Both the position numbers and the translations under genes were made by a program. From contig JAJSPD010000116.1 in the NCBI GenBank assembly GCA_021307315.1, positions 1 through 64,000 of the forward strand: a DNA stretch of 64,000 nucleotides, given 5' to 3'. This stretch comes from Bisporella sp. PMI_857 (taxonomy: Eukaryota; Ascomycota; Leotiomycetes; Helotiales; Helotiaceae). Every line of letters begins with the position of its first letter. Positions within the stretch are counted from its first letter, which is position 1. The notes beneath the pieces are model-generated. The model made no database searches. It had not been told where the DNA came from and saw only the letters and a program-made list of their open reading frames with translations. Below, one piece after another: positions 22,081 to 32,344 of the stretch.

Positions 22081-25000
22081 CCATTCTCCGCAACTTTCTT
22101 ATTATTCCGGCCCCATTACCAGCTCCCTGCTACCGAGGACACCCAGCCTCATGTTGACGAGAAAGACCCGCCTCCGGTCATAAAAGAGATCGCAAGTCTG
22201 GCTCATGATGAGGACGCTGCCGATGTAAGCAACGACGAAAATGCTACTGAGATTGATCCGTCTCCCGTGGGCGAGAATGCCCAGCCTGACACAGATCAGC
22301 CTCCTCGAAGAAATGGACAGTCCGCCATGGCTGCTAAACCCCGTTCTTCTACGGAGAAATTAGAGCCCCCGAAGGTGAAGAAGGTATATATGAAAGAGCG
22401 TGTGCTCGGCAAAGTGATGTTCGTTGACCTGTTCACCATTGAGCAACATCAAGCTCTACGCGCATTACGCAGAACTTTGATCCATAGCATCATGATTTTT
22501 TCCTTGCTTCGCAACACCCCAGCGCGACGACTGCTCTTAAAAGATTGGCAATGAAATATAACATGCTCGCAAGGTTGTGGAGGCACGGAATGCATGATCT
22601 TCTGGAGTTCAATCGGCATCGTCTTGAGACCGAAGGTGGCATAGCCGAGCACATGATAGCGACTTTCTTTATGGATTACAACATGTCGGCATTGCTCTGG
22701 CAAACAGCTGCTCCAATCCAAGAGCCGTCTCCGGTCGTGGTCAAATCAGCAACTCAGATGAGTCCACAAGAGTTACTGCTCGAGCGACGACGAAAGGAGC
22801 ACGAGGAGTACAAGAAGGAGCGAGATTCAATTCCGAACAAGCTGAAGCGCACGTTTGCCGAATGTTTAGGAGACATATCTCGCGATGGGTCTGTTTTCTT
22901 AGTTGCTTAAAATTGCAATGGACTGACATTCTCCAGATTGGTAATAAGGGACGAAGAAGGCACTAGATCAACCTGGGCTGAAAACTCGGTTCGTTGGTAC
23001 ATGACGGCGTATAATGATATCCCGGTACTGGCCGACTTCTCCACCATCTCGCAATTCTTTCTCGCCCTAATATACTCGCACAAATGGCCATGTTTTCCAG
23101 CGCCATAGCCGCTCCCAGGCCATTCGATGACGGACGAGCAAGCATGATAGAGACTTTAGTCCACCTTATGTAACAGCAAAGTTCAAAGATTGCGGAAGTC
23201 GAACAGGCATTCGCCATCACCTTTGCCCGTCTGTATTCTGTGGCTCAGAATGCAGAATCACGCTCAAAACTAAAGTGTCAGCTTCCGAGCTACAAGTCAG
23301 AGCAAACGCGGAATGAACTCGACGTGTCTATAATGCATTTAGCAGACCTTATGAAGCACGACGATTGGGCGGTCAGCCAAAATAGCACGTCGGAAGGTGC
23401 GAAGCGCCCTGCTGAAACCCAAAAGAAGCCCGCCGGTGCTTGCGAGTTTGTTTCAACGAATGCGGAGCGGAAGACGAGAGATTCTTCGGGGAAGGAACAC
23501 TACGTCCCCACGGCTGAGGAGGCCGAGAAAAAGGCAAGGGAGGAAGAGTATAAGAATTCAGAGGAAGCTGCGGCATTTGAGAAGCTGCGTCTGAACGCAG
23601 CCCAAGAGCAGAAGGAAACAAATTTAAAGCTGTGGGAAAAGAGGCAGTCCAAGCTACGCAAGATGGTGAAAGCCCCGTCGAAATGGTAAGTACTTAGAAT
23701 GCTCTTCTCAACGAGATTCGACGCGCCATGCATAGATGCTAATCTTCTTCAGGTTCAACATTGCGGTTGTACTTTGCAACATGTTCCTTATGACGTTTCC
23801 TATAGGGATGGATGATCTCATGCGAGATTCTTGTCCCTAAGCCCCCGAAGCCGGAAGCCAAGTCCACAGCAGAGAAGGAGAAAGAGCCGTCAGGCAATGG
23901 CGGCGAATCGGCAGAGAACCGAGACGCGAATGCCTCTCCCAGAGATGACATCCGGCTACAGCGGAGACAGTTGTCTCTACAGATCAAGCTTTGAAGGGTG
24001 AAAGTCCTGAACCCCAGGAGGCGGAGACTTCCGAACAAAACAGGCCTAAAAAGGATTCTCCTGAGACCCCTGTCCAGGGCGATAAGCCCAAGAAGGATTC
24101 CTCTGAGTAAGGAGACGCAGCTTCCGTGAATCCAAGGAAGAAAAAGATAACTGTGGCTGAGGTGCATAAGGACCACATCAATGAAAAAGGGTGGGAGAAA
24201 TTCGCGGATTTTCACATGATCGAAGTCGACGACTATGACGTCCAGCCCGAGCCTAAAAAGGCCCCAGAGAGCAAAGAGAACAACAAACAAGAGAAGGATA
24301 TTTCTGAGAAGGCAGTGAAGATTGAAAAGCCTACGCTGACCGAGACAGAACTAGAAGCACTCTACCAAGTGGAGCGTGCTCAGTGCAAGTATGTATTCTC
24401 TAAGAAGCTTATGCTCCTGAGGCTTGTCTATACTGCACGATTCGACCATCCTCTCAAGGAAAGACAGGTAGCAGCTTGGGACGAGAGAACGCTGCAGTAC
24501 TTGCATGTCATCCTCACCTTCATGCGCTACGTGGCCGCGAAGGGGGCCTTTAGCGACGACTTCCGGAACGCCTTTCGCGCAGATCAAATTGCGGGGATCT
24601 TCACCCGAATCTTGCGTTTATACAATGGAAGTAAAAGGGATTACTGGCACGAAATTCACAGTCACTCTTTCCCAAGATTCGAGATGGAGGTAGAATTTCC
24701 GCGAGAAGGCAATAGCCTGATGAATACACCTTTGTCGGAAGACTTTTTCCAGCGGGGTTTCTAGTGGACCCAAGAAGCCCTTGTTTCTAGTGACGAGGTT
24801 TTGTTTGGGGAAGTCTTGCCGAGTAAAGAGGAAAGCCCAGATAATGGCGAGAAGGTGCCACTGCATGAGAAGAAGGAAGGAAAGGGGTTAAAGGACCAAA
24901 ACCGCGAGGAAGGCGAGTTACTTACCGTCAACATCGAGAAGGCCAAAACGCCTGATGACAAGGCCAAGGAAGCCCAGTCCGCAGCCTCCAAGAATCCTGA

Positions 25001-25181
25001 TCCTCAGAAGGAAGAATGCGAGTCACAAACGAAAGTGTTAAAGATGGAACTTTGTATCCACAAGGTTTCTTCGCGACTCACGACCCTGACCTGGAACGAA
25101 GAGACTGGGAGCACCAGGACGTGAATCACCAATGCCGCGCAGCAGATGAAAGAGTTACAAGACAGCCGTTGTCCTACAAAG
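22081..25181 (+). pseudogene. long decayed gene of unknown function
   Basis: Successive coding-like blocks run in one direction but switch frame or hit stops. They are an acidic start (ATEDTQPHVDEKDPPPV), a helical block (LARLWRHGMHDLLEFNRHRL), a Lys/Glu-rich block (EEAEKKAREEEYK), a segment with FNIAVVLCNMFLMTFP that is reached through a clean GTAAGT...GCTAAT...TTCAG intron at about 23686-23751, and ALYQVERAQCKYVFSKKLML to 24764. In-frame stops (about 23170, 24108, 24762) and frame changes (about 22550, 23835) mark it as dead. A second intron-like block with a CTCCAG end lies near 22890-22940. The last block reads FFATHDPDLERRDWEHQDVN up to 25181. I do not recognise the family. Confidence 0.55.
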
Positions 25182-25281
25182 TGAGAGTTTATTTGTTCTA
25201 CTTGTGTTTGGACAATAAGGCCCTTTTATTTTCTTCGATTTACACATTTCAGGCCAGTAATATAAACAAACGCACAATACA

Positions 25282-26388
25282 ATGGAGACATATCGAGGTC
25301 ACCTACGCACTCCGGCGGATGCCATCAAGCTCTTCGAAGCATGTCGTCTAGGATTACTTCCCCGACTTCAGCGTCGGCTTTCACAGAAGGAAAGGCAATC
25401 TATCAGCTCGGGCTCAGTATTCGTATGGGATGAGCGTGAAGCCGGCATGAGGAGATGGACGGATGGTAAGTCATGGAGTACAAGCAAAGTTTCGGGAAGC
25501 TTTTTGATATATCGAGAGTTGGAGAGGAGGGGGAGAGTTTGCGCCACCATCCGTACGTCGCTCGCAGGGGAAGACCCCAGAGAGCGGGCGTGGTAGCGAC
25601 GAGGATCGAGATATGGATGGTGAAGAACCAGATCGACACAAGTACAAGCCTGATGGATTAATGAAGCAATCCTTCAGCATCACCACATCTAATAGACAAC
25701 ACCTCCACCTAATATCTTATTACTCTCGACCTCACGCCAATGCTCCCGACCTTCCGCGCCCAACGACCGATCCCCAGCTACGTCACATTGTGCCAGTGAA
25801 GGGAATGTATCCAGAGGCAACCGTCCACAAATCTTCAGGTCCTGCCGTTACTAGAACACCCACGCAATCTCCAGAAGGACCACCGCCTCTCTCTGATTCA
25901 TCAATTCCGCCTCCGCCACTCTCGCAGCGTCCTATGAGCACTGAAATAGCTGCACAGCTAGCTGCGCAACACCAACCTAACCCCAGTCCACATTTTGTTC
26001 AGGCTCACATCGCTCCACCGTTAGATCCCCGCCTTCCGCAGTCGGCACCAGTGAACCCGGTCCTGCCCCACCTCCAGCATCCGCCCCTGGCCGGCAACGA
26101 ACACCACCACAGAATGCCCCGCGAGCCCACGCCCCCCAGTCTCATAGCGGAGTCCCACCCCCAAGTACCCCCCAGGCGAATGGAAATATCTCGCAAGCTC
26201 AGAGCATTCCTTCGATTTTAGCACTGGTCCACGCCGAGAATTCTACATCGGTCATGACTGATAACAAGAATAACAGCCGCACTGGCAGTAAGAACCCCGA
26301 AGGTAAAGCTACAGACGTTCCACACGAGAAGCTCCATCACGCTAGCGAGGATCAACGAGCAGTCCGAGTCCTGGACCCCAAATTCTAG
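25282..26388 (+). pseudogene. WOPR-domain (Gti1/Pac2 family) transcription regulator with two frameshifts
   Basis: The family regulates morphology and virulence programmes in fungi (Gti1, Pac2, Wor1, Ryp1). The WOPR start is plain: METYRGHLRTPADAIKLFEA, LLPRLQRRLSQKERQ, SGSVFVWDEREAGMRRWTDG, KSWSTSKVSGSFLIYRELE. At about 25520, in a G/A-rich tract, the frame shifts by one base and continues with KTPESGRGSDEDRDMDG and then the second WOPR half, KYKPDGLMKQSFSITTS, HLHLISYYS, PTTDPQLRHIVPVKGMYPE. After a proline-rich stretch the frame shifts back (about 26030-26060) and ends SEDQRAVRVLDPKF at 26388. Two compensating indels suggest a pseudogene; base-call error in the homopolymer-like tract is the alternative. 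Confidence 0.85.
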
Positions 26389-27429
26389 CATATATTACAT
26401 CCTGGCTAAAGGCAGGGCATACGTAAGGTAAATGCGTTAGGCATTGGATGGGCAATAGGTGGTCGATTATCTACATTGATGCAGCCTTAGTGAGAATTCT
26501 CCGTATATAAAGCGCTGCTTTCCTTTCCTTCTATCTGTAGCTTGTTCTCTTCGTTATAACAATTGATAGTCGTCACACCTTTGAGTCCCTCTTCCTGAGT
26601 CTACAGATCGAGGTCCCTATTCGCCTTGAGTTGTTCTAACATACCATATATTTCAAGCTGAGTAAGAACAAATGTTCAGCTTCCAAGTCCGGATAGTGGT
26701 GAGATATATGCTAATATCTTATTAATCAGTACCAAACACGGCATTGGCTTTTTCAGCCTCGCATGGCTTCTTATGCCGATTAGAACATTACCGATTGTGT
26801 AGTCGCATACGTTGGCTTGGAATCTTGAGAAGATTTATAATTACGTAATGTATATAGGAGCTTGAAGTAACAGGGCGAAACCCCAAGAGCAGTGCAAAAT
26901 CTTTAAAAGAAGTATACCGACTTATTTCCTATTCCTACCATCTCTAGTACCTACAAAGCCTAATCTGCGATATGGTTAAAATTTTAAGACTGTTACAGAG
27001 ACGAGTTTACAGGATAGTAGTTTGTTTTACGTCATATTGGGAAATAGCTAGCTATCTTCAGAGTGGAATGCGATGACACCCGGGATGATCGGATAGCCTC
27101 TGGGCAGCAGGAATACGTGCGAATGCATCCGCTATTTCGGCGGTGGATATGGATGGCTGCAAGGCTGCAAGGCTGGTACGGGCTGGTCTCCGACTATTTC
27201 GTTTTAATGAATGTCGTGCTAACCAGCAGGTTACTCACGGTCGATGCGCGCTAAAACCCCTTCTAGGTTATGTTAGGCCTAGCCATAACTTTGGCAGCAT
27301 CACTTCCGTGGCTTCCAAAATATATGATCTCAAGCACTCAAGTAATGCTACGAAGACGCTCATTTTTAATAACCGTCCATACAGTCGCTAATCAACAGTC
27401 AATTTATTGATAGCAAAACTATCCCATGC
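26389..27429. other. gene-free stretch, possible LTR relic
   Basis: No supported gene. A TATA-like GTATATAAAGCG at about 26502-26513 with a pyrimidine-rich stretch after it resembles a retroelement LTR promoter, but I find no second copy and no target duplication. Confidence 0.3.
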
Positions 27430-28066
27430 ATCCCATCAACTTGGTATTTCGATCCTGCCATCGAACCCAGCAAAGTGAGTACAGGTCCCCAAAGCACAAG
27501 TACCGTATCATGTGTAATAGATCACGGAAGCTTATCGCCGCAATGTATTCTATCTAAGAAGGAGTGGATGCCGTCGATACAGGATACGAAGCTCTTTCCC
27601 AATTTTCTACTCGTCACCACCAAAGGTTCGTCCGGTACCTATTGTAACTGGACCAAGTGAGTCGGAGGACTAGAAAGGTCAATACACAATTTCCCATCTA
27701 TCTCATTTCTTACAATATCACAGCACAGCTTGGTGTATCTTTCCGGTAGGCTACCAGGTACGCATCTGGCCCTTCAATGAGTCACTCTTCATGTTCAAGG
27801 GCTACTCCCAACATGGTGTGCAAGCAATTAACGATAAAGCGGCAACCTTTACTTGCCAAACAGGTAATCTTCTTTGTTGCTCCCCCCTCACCTACACGCA
27901 CGATAAACCCGTACTCGACAAAGGTAGTAGAGAGGCTAGTCAACACACATTGGTCAATGCACGTATGTCAACTACCTTCAATAGCGAGACGCCGCGACCA
28001 GTAGTCGCATCTTCGGCTCGCTCAAATAGCTTTGCAAAGAAACTTGAAGTCTTTCACATATTCTAG
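27430..28066 (+). pseudogene. possible decayed multi-exon gene
   Basis: Coding-like pieces joined by plausible introns: WYFDPAIEPSK followed by GTGAGT (about 27475), an exon ending SSGTYCNWT at 27657, then GTGAGT...ATCACAG (to about 27724), after which AWCIFPVGYQVRIWPFNE and FMFKGYSQHGVQAINDKA read in phase. Cysteines are frequent, as in secreted fungal proteins, but no family or signal peptide is recognisable. Tentative. Confidence 0.3.
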
Positions 28067-28514
28067 CTTTTTGCCCACTTCTCCTCGAACTACGGCAACC
28101 CTTGGTTTGCTGTTGGCCTGCAGATACTCCTCATAGGATTTCCCTGTCAAGAGTATATAGTCCGCTTCCGCCGCTTGACGAGGCGGAGGGTGTTCCGGTG
28201 GGCGGCTTCTAGGCGCAATACTTTCATGCTAATTTTCGACGACACATACCTTCTCTGAGATTGTAAGAAACAAATTAGCTGCCAAGTAGAGCCCAGTGCC
28301 TTTCAGTTCTGTAGATGACTTTCGCAATAATACGTAATCATCTCGTTTCCTTTACTAAAGTTACGGCCTTCCAATACATTGCTGGCCGAAGATTGGAGTG
28401 TGTGCATGGGAAGATGTTTACAGATTTCGTTGTAATATCCAAAGAATCCCTCACTTTTCAAATCCAACATTATTTAGTATACTAGTAGATTATTATATCA
28501 GAAGCGGTGATACA
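28067..28514. other. gene-free stretch
   Basis: No supported gene; this is the 3' flank of the JmjC-like gene. Confidence 0.35.
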
Positions 28515-30143
28515 CTAAGATTTGCGAAAGCTACTTGATCTATTGGTACATCTGATGTTATTAATATGGCACACAGCTGTACAATCACCGCTAGTCCTCT
28601 TACATACACAAGTATTGCTTGAGCATTTTAAGTCGCAACGACAATGCTCAAACTCCTTCAAAACACTTTCGCACTTAGCCTGAAGAAGCTCATGCTTTTC
28701 GTGCTTAGCCTGAAGCCAAAGCGCATTAGCAACCTCTCGTATATCCTTTGGCAGGTCTTCGTTAGAAGTCCAGGAATGTTGAGATTGGTCAACAATCTGT
28801 GTGAGGATTTCTGATAATTTCCGATCATCCCAGCAATTCCTACCCCTCATATAACTGGTTCTTAAAGTAATTACTCCATGAACGTTGTCAAAGCCTGGTT
28901 GCATAAAAATCCTATCACCTGGCAAGAGACAAACAAGCGGTACACTCTGATCTGCCGGTCTCCAATCCTCGCCATCAGCTTTAAATTGGAGACGTTGTTC
29001 ATCAGTCATTCGAACTATGATAGCCCACAATTTAATGCCAAATACATTTTCCAAAACAGCTCCGGCACCAATCGAGTCTTTATGCCACAGAGATCCTGAA
29101 TATGCTTGAGCTAACATCTCGTATAGTGTGTGGATATCAGGGTCTTTTAGCGGGTGTCTTCTTTTACCCGTTTTGCTGATAGAATCTATAGCATGAGCTT
29201 TCGCTTTAGCAAGCAGCTCGTCAAGAATTGTGTAGTTGTCCCCGAGATAAAGGTGAGGAAACGGACCTCTCGGTGCAAGATCAAGGAGGTTGCGAGGAGG
29301 ATTTTCTGGTGTGAGACGAGGGTTGGGATCTGCCAGGTCTTCAAGAATTTTCGAAATTGGGAACTCCCTTGCAGAATGTTTAGCATCGAGTAGCTGGCTG
29401 AAATCCTGAACACCGACTTTATTTTCTGGCCACTGTTTATGGTACGAGATAAACGATTCCAATGTATCCACTTTCCTCGAAACAACAAACGTATCTCGGA
29501 TAATGATGACTTTATTTGCGTAAGAATGTAGAGACTCCTGCAATTGTTCGACCGCAAGATTGTAACTAAGGTATACCAGATCGGCATCCTCTAGAGTCGA
29601 ATCCCCTCGCCCAAAGGCGGGTTGAAGCTTGGGATGTATATATATCCGAGGCCGGCGACCAAATCTCTGTGCATCCTTAATGAAATTGAAGCAGGAATCA
29701 AGCTTAGTACCTGTGTTCGGCAAGTCTTTAATTTTCTCTACAAATTCTGGAAACTTATTGTTCCATATGTCCACATGCTGCTCGACAGGATTTTCGCTCG
29801 ACTGGGATATTGAACGTTTTCGTTTCTTACTCACTTCCCCTTCCTTTCTTCGCAGTTCTACCAATGCGCCATATACCCAGGATCTCTCTTTTGGTTTATT
29901 AGAAAGATCCGAATCAGGTTTATGTGCCTTCCAAAACTCTTCAGCCCAATTTCGCAGCTCGTCTCGGTCGTTCTCGCTCTTGTAACCTTTGATAGGAAGG
30001 GTTTTCCTATTCATGTCGTCCCTAATGGCACGTCTAAGGGCTTGAATACTAATACTAGAAGAAACAAGAACGAAGCCCCGCGTAATGTCTTCCATGGGTG
30101 TCGTGCTCTTTGGTATATTCTTAAATATTTCACTCTCCGACAT
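28515..30143 (-). CDS. JmjC-like Fe(II)/2-oxoglutarate oxygenase with cysteine-cluster tail, 542 aa
   Basis: A single uninterrupted frame from ATG 30143. The C-terminal half holds a cupin-type JmjC signature: SGSLWHKDSIGAG gives the HxD iron ligands, followed by FGIKLWAIIV, PGDRIFMQPGFDNVHGVITL (third His) and SYMRGRNCWDD. Such enzymes hydroxylate or demethylate proteins or nucleic acids; the substrate here cannot be told. The N-terminal 230 residues include a basic stretch SKKRKRSIS (likely nuclear signal). The last 40 residues are a tight cysteine cluster (CRCDLKCSSNTCVCK...CTAVC...C), resembling CXC-type zinc clusters seen in chromatin proteins and near fungal transposases. No introns, unlike most host genes in this window. 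A 19-bp tandem array starts 28 bp upstream of the start codon. Confidence 0.75.
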   Translation of the reverse strand: MSESEIFKNIPKSTTPMEDITRGFVLVSSSISIQALRRAIRDDMNRKTLPIKGYKSENDRDELRNWAEEFWKAHKPDSDLSNKPKERSWVYGALVELRRKEGEVSKKRKRSISQSSENPVEQHVDIWNNKFPEFVEKIKDLPNTGTKLDSCFNFIKDAQRFGRRPRIYIHPKLQPAFGRGDSTLEDADLVYLSYNLAVEQLQESLHSYANKVIIIRDTFVVSRKVDTLESFISYHKQWPENKVGVQDFSQLLDAKHSAREFPISKILEDLADPNPRLTPENPPRNLLDLAPRGPFPHLYLGDNYTILDELLAKAKAHAIDSISKTGKRRHPLKDPDIHTLYEMLAQAYSGSLWHKDSIGAGAVLENVFGIKLWAIIVRMTDEQRLQFKADGEDWRPADQSVPLVCLLPGDRIFMQPGFDNVHGVITLRTSYMRGRNCWDDRKLSEILTQIVDQSQHSWTSNEDLPKDIREVANALWLQAKHEKHELLQAKCESVLKEFEHCRCDLKCSSNTCVCKRTSGDCTAVCHINNIRCTNRSSSFRKS

Positions 30144-30170
30144 TGATATGTGGTGGCGATGGAGAATATT

Positions 30171-30491
30171 GAATTAGTGAGAGCAAGATGAATTAGTGAG
30201 GACAGGACGACTCGGCGAGGACAGGGTGAATTGGCGAGGACAAGATGAATTGGCGAGAGCAAGATGAGTTGGTGAGGACAAGATGAATTGGTGAGAGTAA
30301 GATGAATTGGCGAGGACAAGATGAATTGGTGAGAGCAAGATGAGTTGGTGAGGACAAGATGAATTGGCGAGGACAAGATGAATTGGCGAGAGCAAGATGA
30401 GTTGGTGAGGACAAGATGAATTGGCGAGGACAAGATGAATTGGTGAGAGCAAGATGAGTTGGTGAGAGCAAGATGAATTGGCGAGAGTAAG
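30171..30491. repeat. 19-bp tandem array with 57-bp higher-order period
   Basis: About 17 copies of a 19-bp unit like GATGAATTGGCGAGGACAA. Variants (AATTGGC or AGTTGGT; GAGGACAA or GAGAGCAA) recur in a three-unit order, giving a 57-bp higher-order repeat over about units 8-16. Because 19 is not a multiple of 3 while 57 is, all three minus-strand frames stay open and give periodic 19-residue peptides; I treat these as artefacts. The array lies directly upstream of the JmjC-like start codon. Confidence 0.95.
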
Positions 30492-31434
30492 ATGATAGGC
30501 TCGACTGATAAAAATAATACTAAAATTTGAGCCTACCCAAAGCGGGAAAAAGTGCTACCTACAGAAAACTATTCACTTTTATTTAAAACAGCGCTGGAGT
30601 GATACATGCAACAAGGATAGGAATGAGTTCGTGCGTCCATGCCGATGCCCGATTTTAGCTACTCGCTATTGACGAGGCGCATAATACACTGAGCTGCTAT
30701 TTTATTTATCCCGAATGTAATAACAGAAGCGAGTGGAATCTCCCGCTCTAAAGAGGTAGAGTCAGGGGTATATTCGATCGAGATGCTACATTCAGCAGGG
30801 TTAAAACGTGCCTACGATACGCAACAAAAAACACTACAGCTGGATTTCAATCCATACTCAGCGGGAAGATCGATGTCATTATCCCGAATAACTGCGTAAG
30901 CTGTCACAGAGGCGAATCCTCTTTCAAGTTTCCTTTTCCGTTAGTAGGAAAGGAGGTGCTCCGATTCCCGCCTCCCACTAGTAGCTATCTCAGTACGGTT
31001 GGATCGTCACAAGGAAATAATGCAAGGATGGCAGTGCATGTTTTTGGTTTATGCAGCTACAGGGATTGAGGAACAATTTGTTACAGTGGTAAAAGCAATC
31101 TCGCATACCCATATTCTTGGCACTGCAGATGCGATGGTGTGTCGCGCTGACTTTATTCTTGGCACACAACACAAAAAGCACTGACATGTGGCAAGGGTAC
31201 ATGCGGCTGTGTGGCACGTTCGACCGAGCCTACTGAACAACATGACGGAGAAAAAGAGATGGAACCTACATGTACTCTCGATGGTTGACTTCATGATCTT
31301 GATCATGCCAACTATCCAAAATCTCAAACAAATCTTGAAAGCGATATATGAAATCTATTGAGGCCACAACAGAAGTTGATCCGGCGATAAAGCAGTTCAG
31401 AAGGTTGCTAATTTAATACAACTCCGCCTCGCTC
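30492..31434. other. gene-free stretch
   Basis: No supported gene. Confidence 0.4.
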
Positions 31435-32022
31435 CTATAATTGCTGAAAGGGCCCAGAATGTTTAAAAGAGCCGGTAAATTTCTTCCAAAGCCACATTGC
31501 GACGACAAGAAGCGCTGCGCAAGAACGAGCCGTTGCTTCCTCAATAACCCGTAACAAGACAGGAAGGGTTGCGCAAAAATGAGCCAATACTTCCTCAATA
31601 CCCGTAAAAAATACTACCAGAGCCAAATGCCAACGAAAATCCGGACTGGTGAAAGCAATATGCGTCCAACGCCCTCTGAGGAAAAGCATGGCAATATTCA
31701 AAAGGCCAAGTAATAAGGCTAACACTATTCTCATTTTTTTCCCATAGCTGACTTTCAATTTCCATATCGGTTGGAGAAGAAGCAGAACAAGGAACAGATT
31801 GGTGGAGCTTTGGAGTCCAACATTAACCCAATTGAGCGTATTACATCGATCATCTCCTAAAGTACTAGAGATGGCATTTGTTGGCAAGCATAAATATCGT
31901 GTTGCCTTCAATAGTAAATTAGTACTTACGCTACAAGCAGCCACATGAGACTTACGATAGATGCGATAACTGTGTATAATATAATATATCCTCCAAATAT
32001 ATAATAGCAGTCCCGGTTCCAA
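31435..32022 (-). pseudogene. rhodopsin-like fungal integral membrane protein, 5'-truncated
   Basis: The open frame has no ATG near its upstream edge. It contains at least four hydrophobic segments and motifs I associate with the fungal rhodopsin-domain (PTH11-like) family: C-x-L-N-W-V-N-V-G-L, then LFLVLLLLQPIWKL, KKMRIVLALLLGLLNIAMLF, and a last segment with ATLPVLLRVIEE. A 50-nt intron with GTAAGT, ACTAAT and GAAG fits at about 31910-31960. The first transmembrane helices are missing, so the 5' end is lost or lies in unrecognised exons. Confidence 0.5.
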
Positions 32023-32344
32023 AGGCTGACTAGACTCTTTAATGTTTGTGAGGTGAAGGATAGAAAATTGGCATAGGTCACCGTCGGTTCCAAAGTGTAT
32101 TTACGAATACGCCAGGCAAGGGCAACGGTGCTGACTTTGACAGAACTGAGAGGTGGTTAGGATATCTTAGAATAGTCCCCCTCAAAGACACAACGCACCC
32201 AATGGCGAAATAGTAGAGAATTTGAAAACTGAGTAGAATCTAGGTAAATTTAGTTGGCGTGCTATCACATAAAAGATTAACTAACTTGGCCAAAGGAAGA
32301 TACTTGATTGTCTGAGAGGTTAGATGCGTGAACGCCAATGCCAG
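32023..32344. other. gene-free stretch
   Basis: No supported gene. Confidence 0.3.

Noticed and set aside
26389..26660. A full LTR after the WOPR gene
   Set aside because: A TATA-like box is present, but no inverted ends, target duplication or second copy could be found.
30174..30471. Three overlapping minus-strand ORFs of 92-140 codons rich in Ser/His/Leu
   Set aside because: They are frame translations of the 19-bp array; a non-multiple of three keeps every frame open, so openness is no evidence of coding.
30171..30491. CRISPR-like regularity
   Set aside because: The units are contiguous with no unique spacers, and this is a fungal genome.
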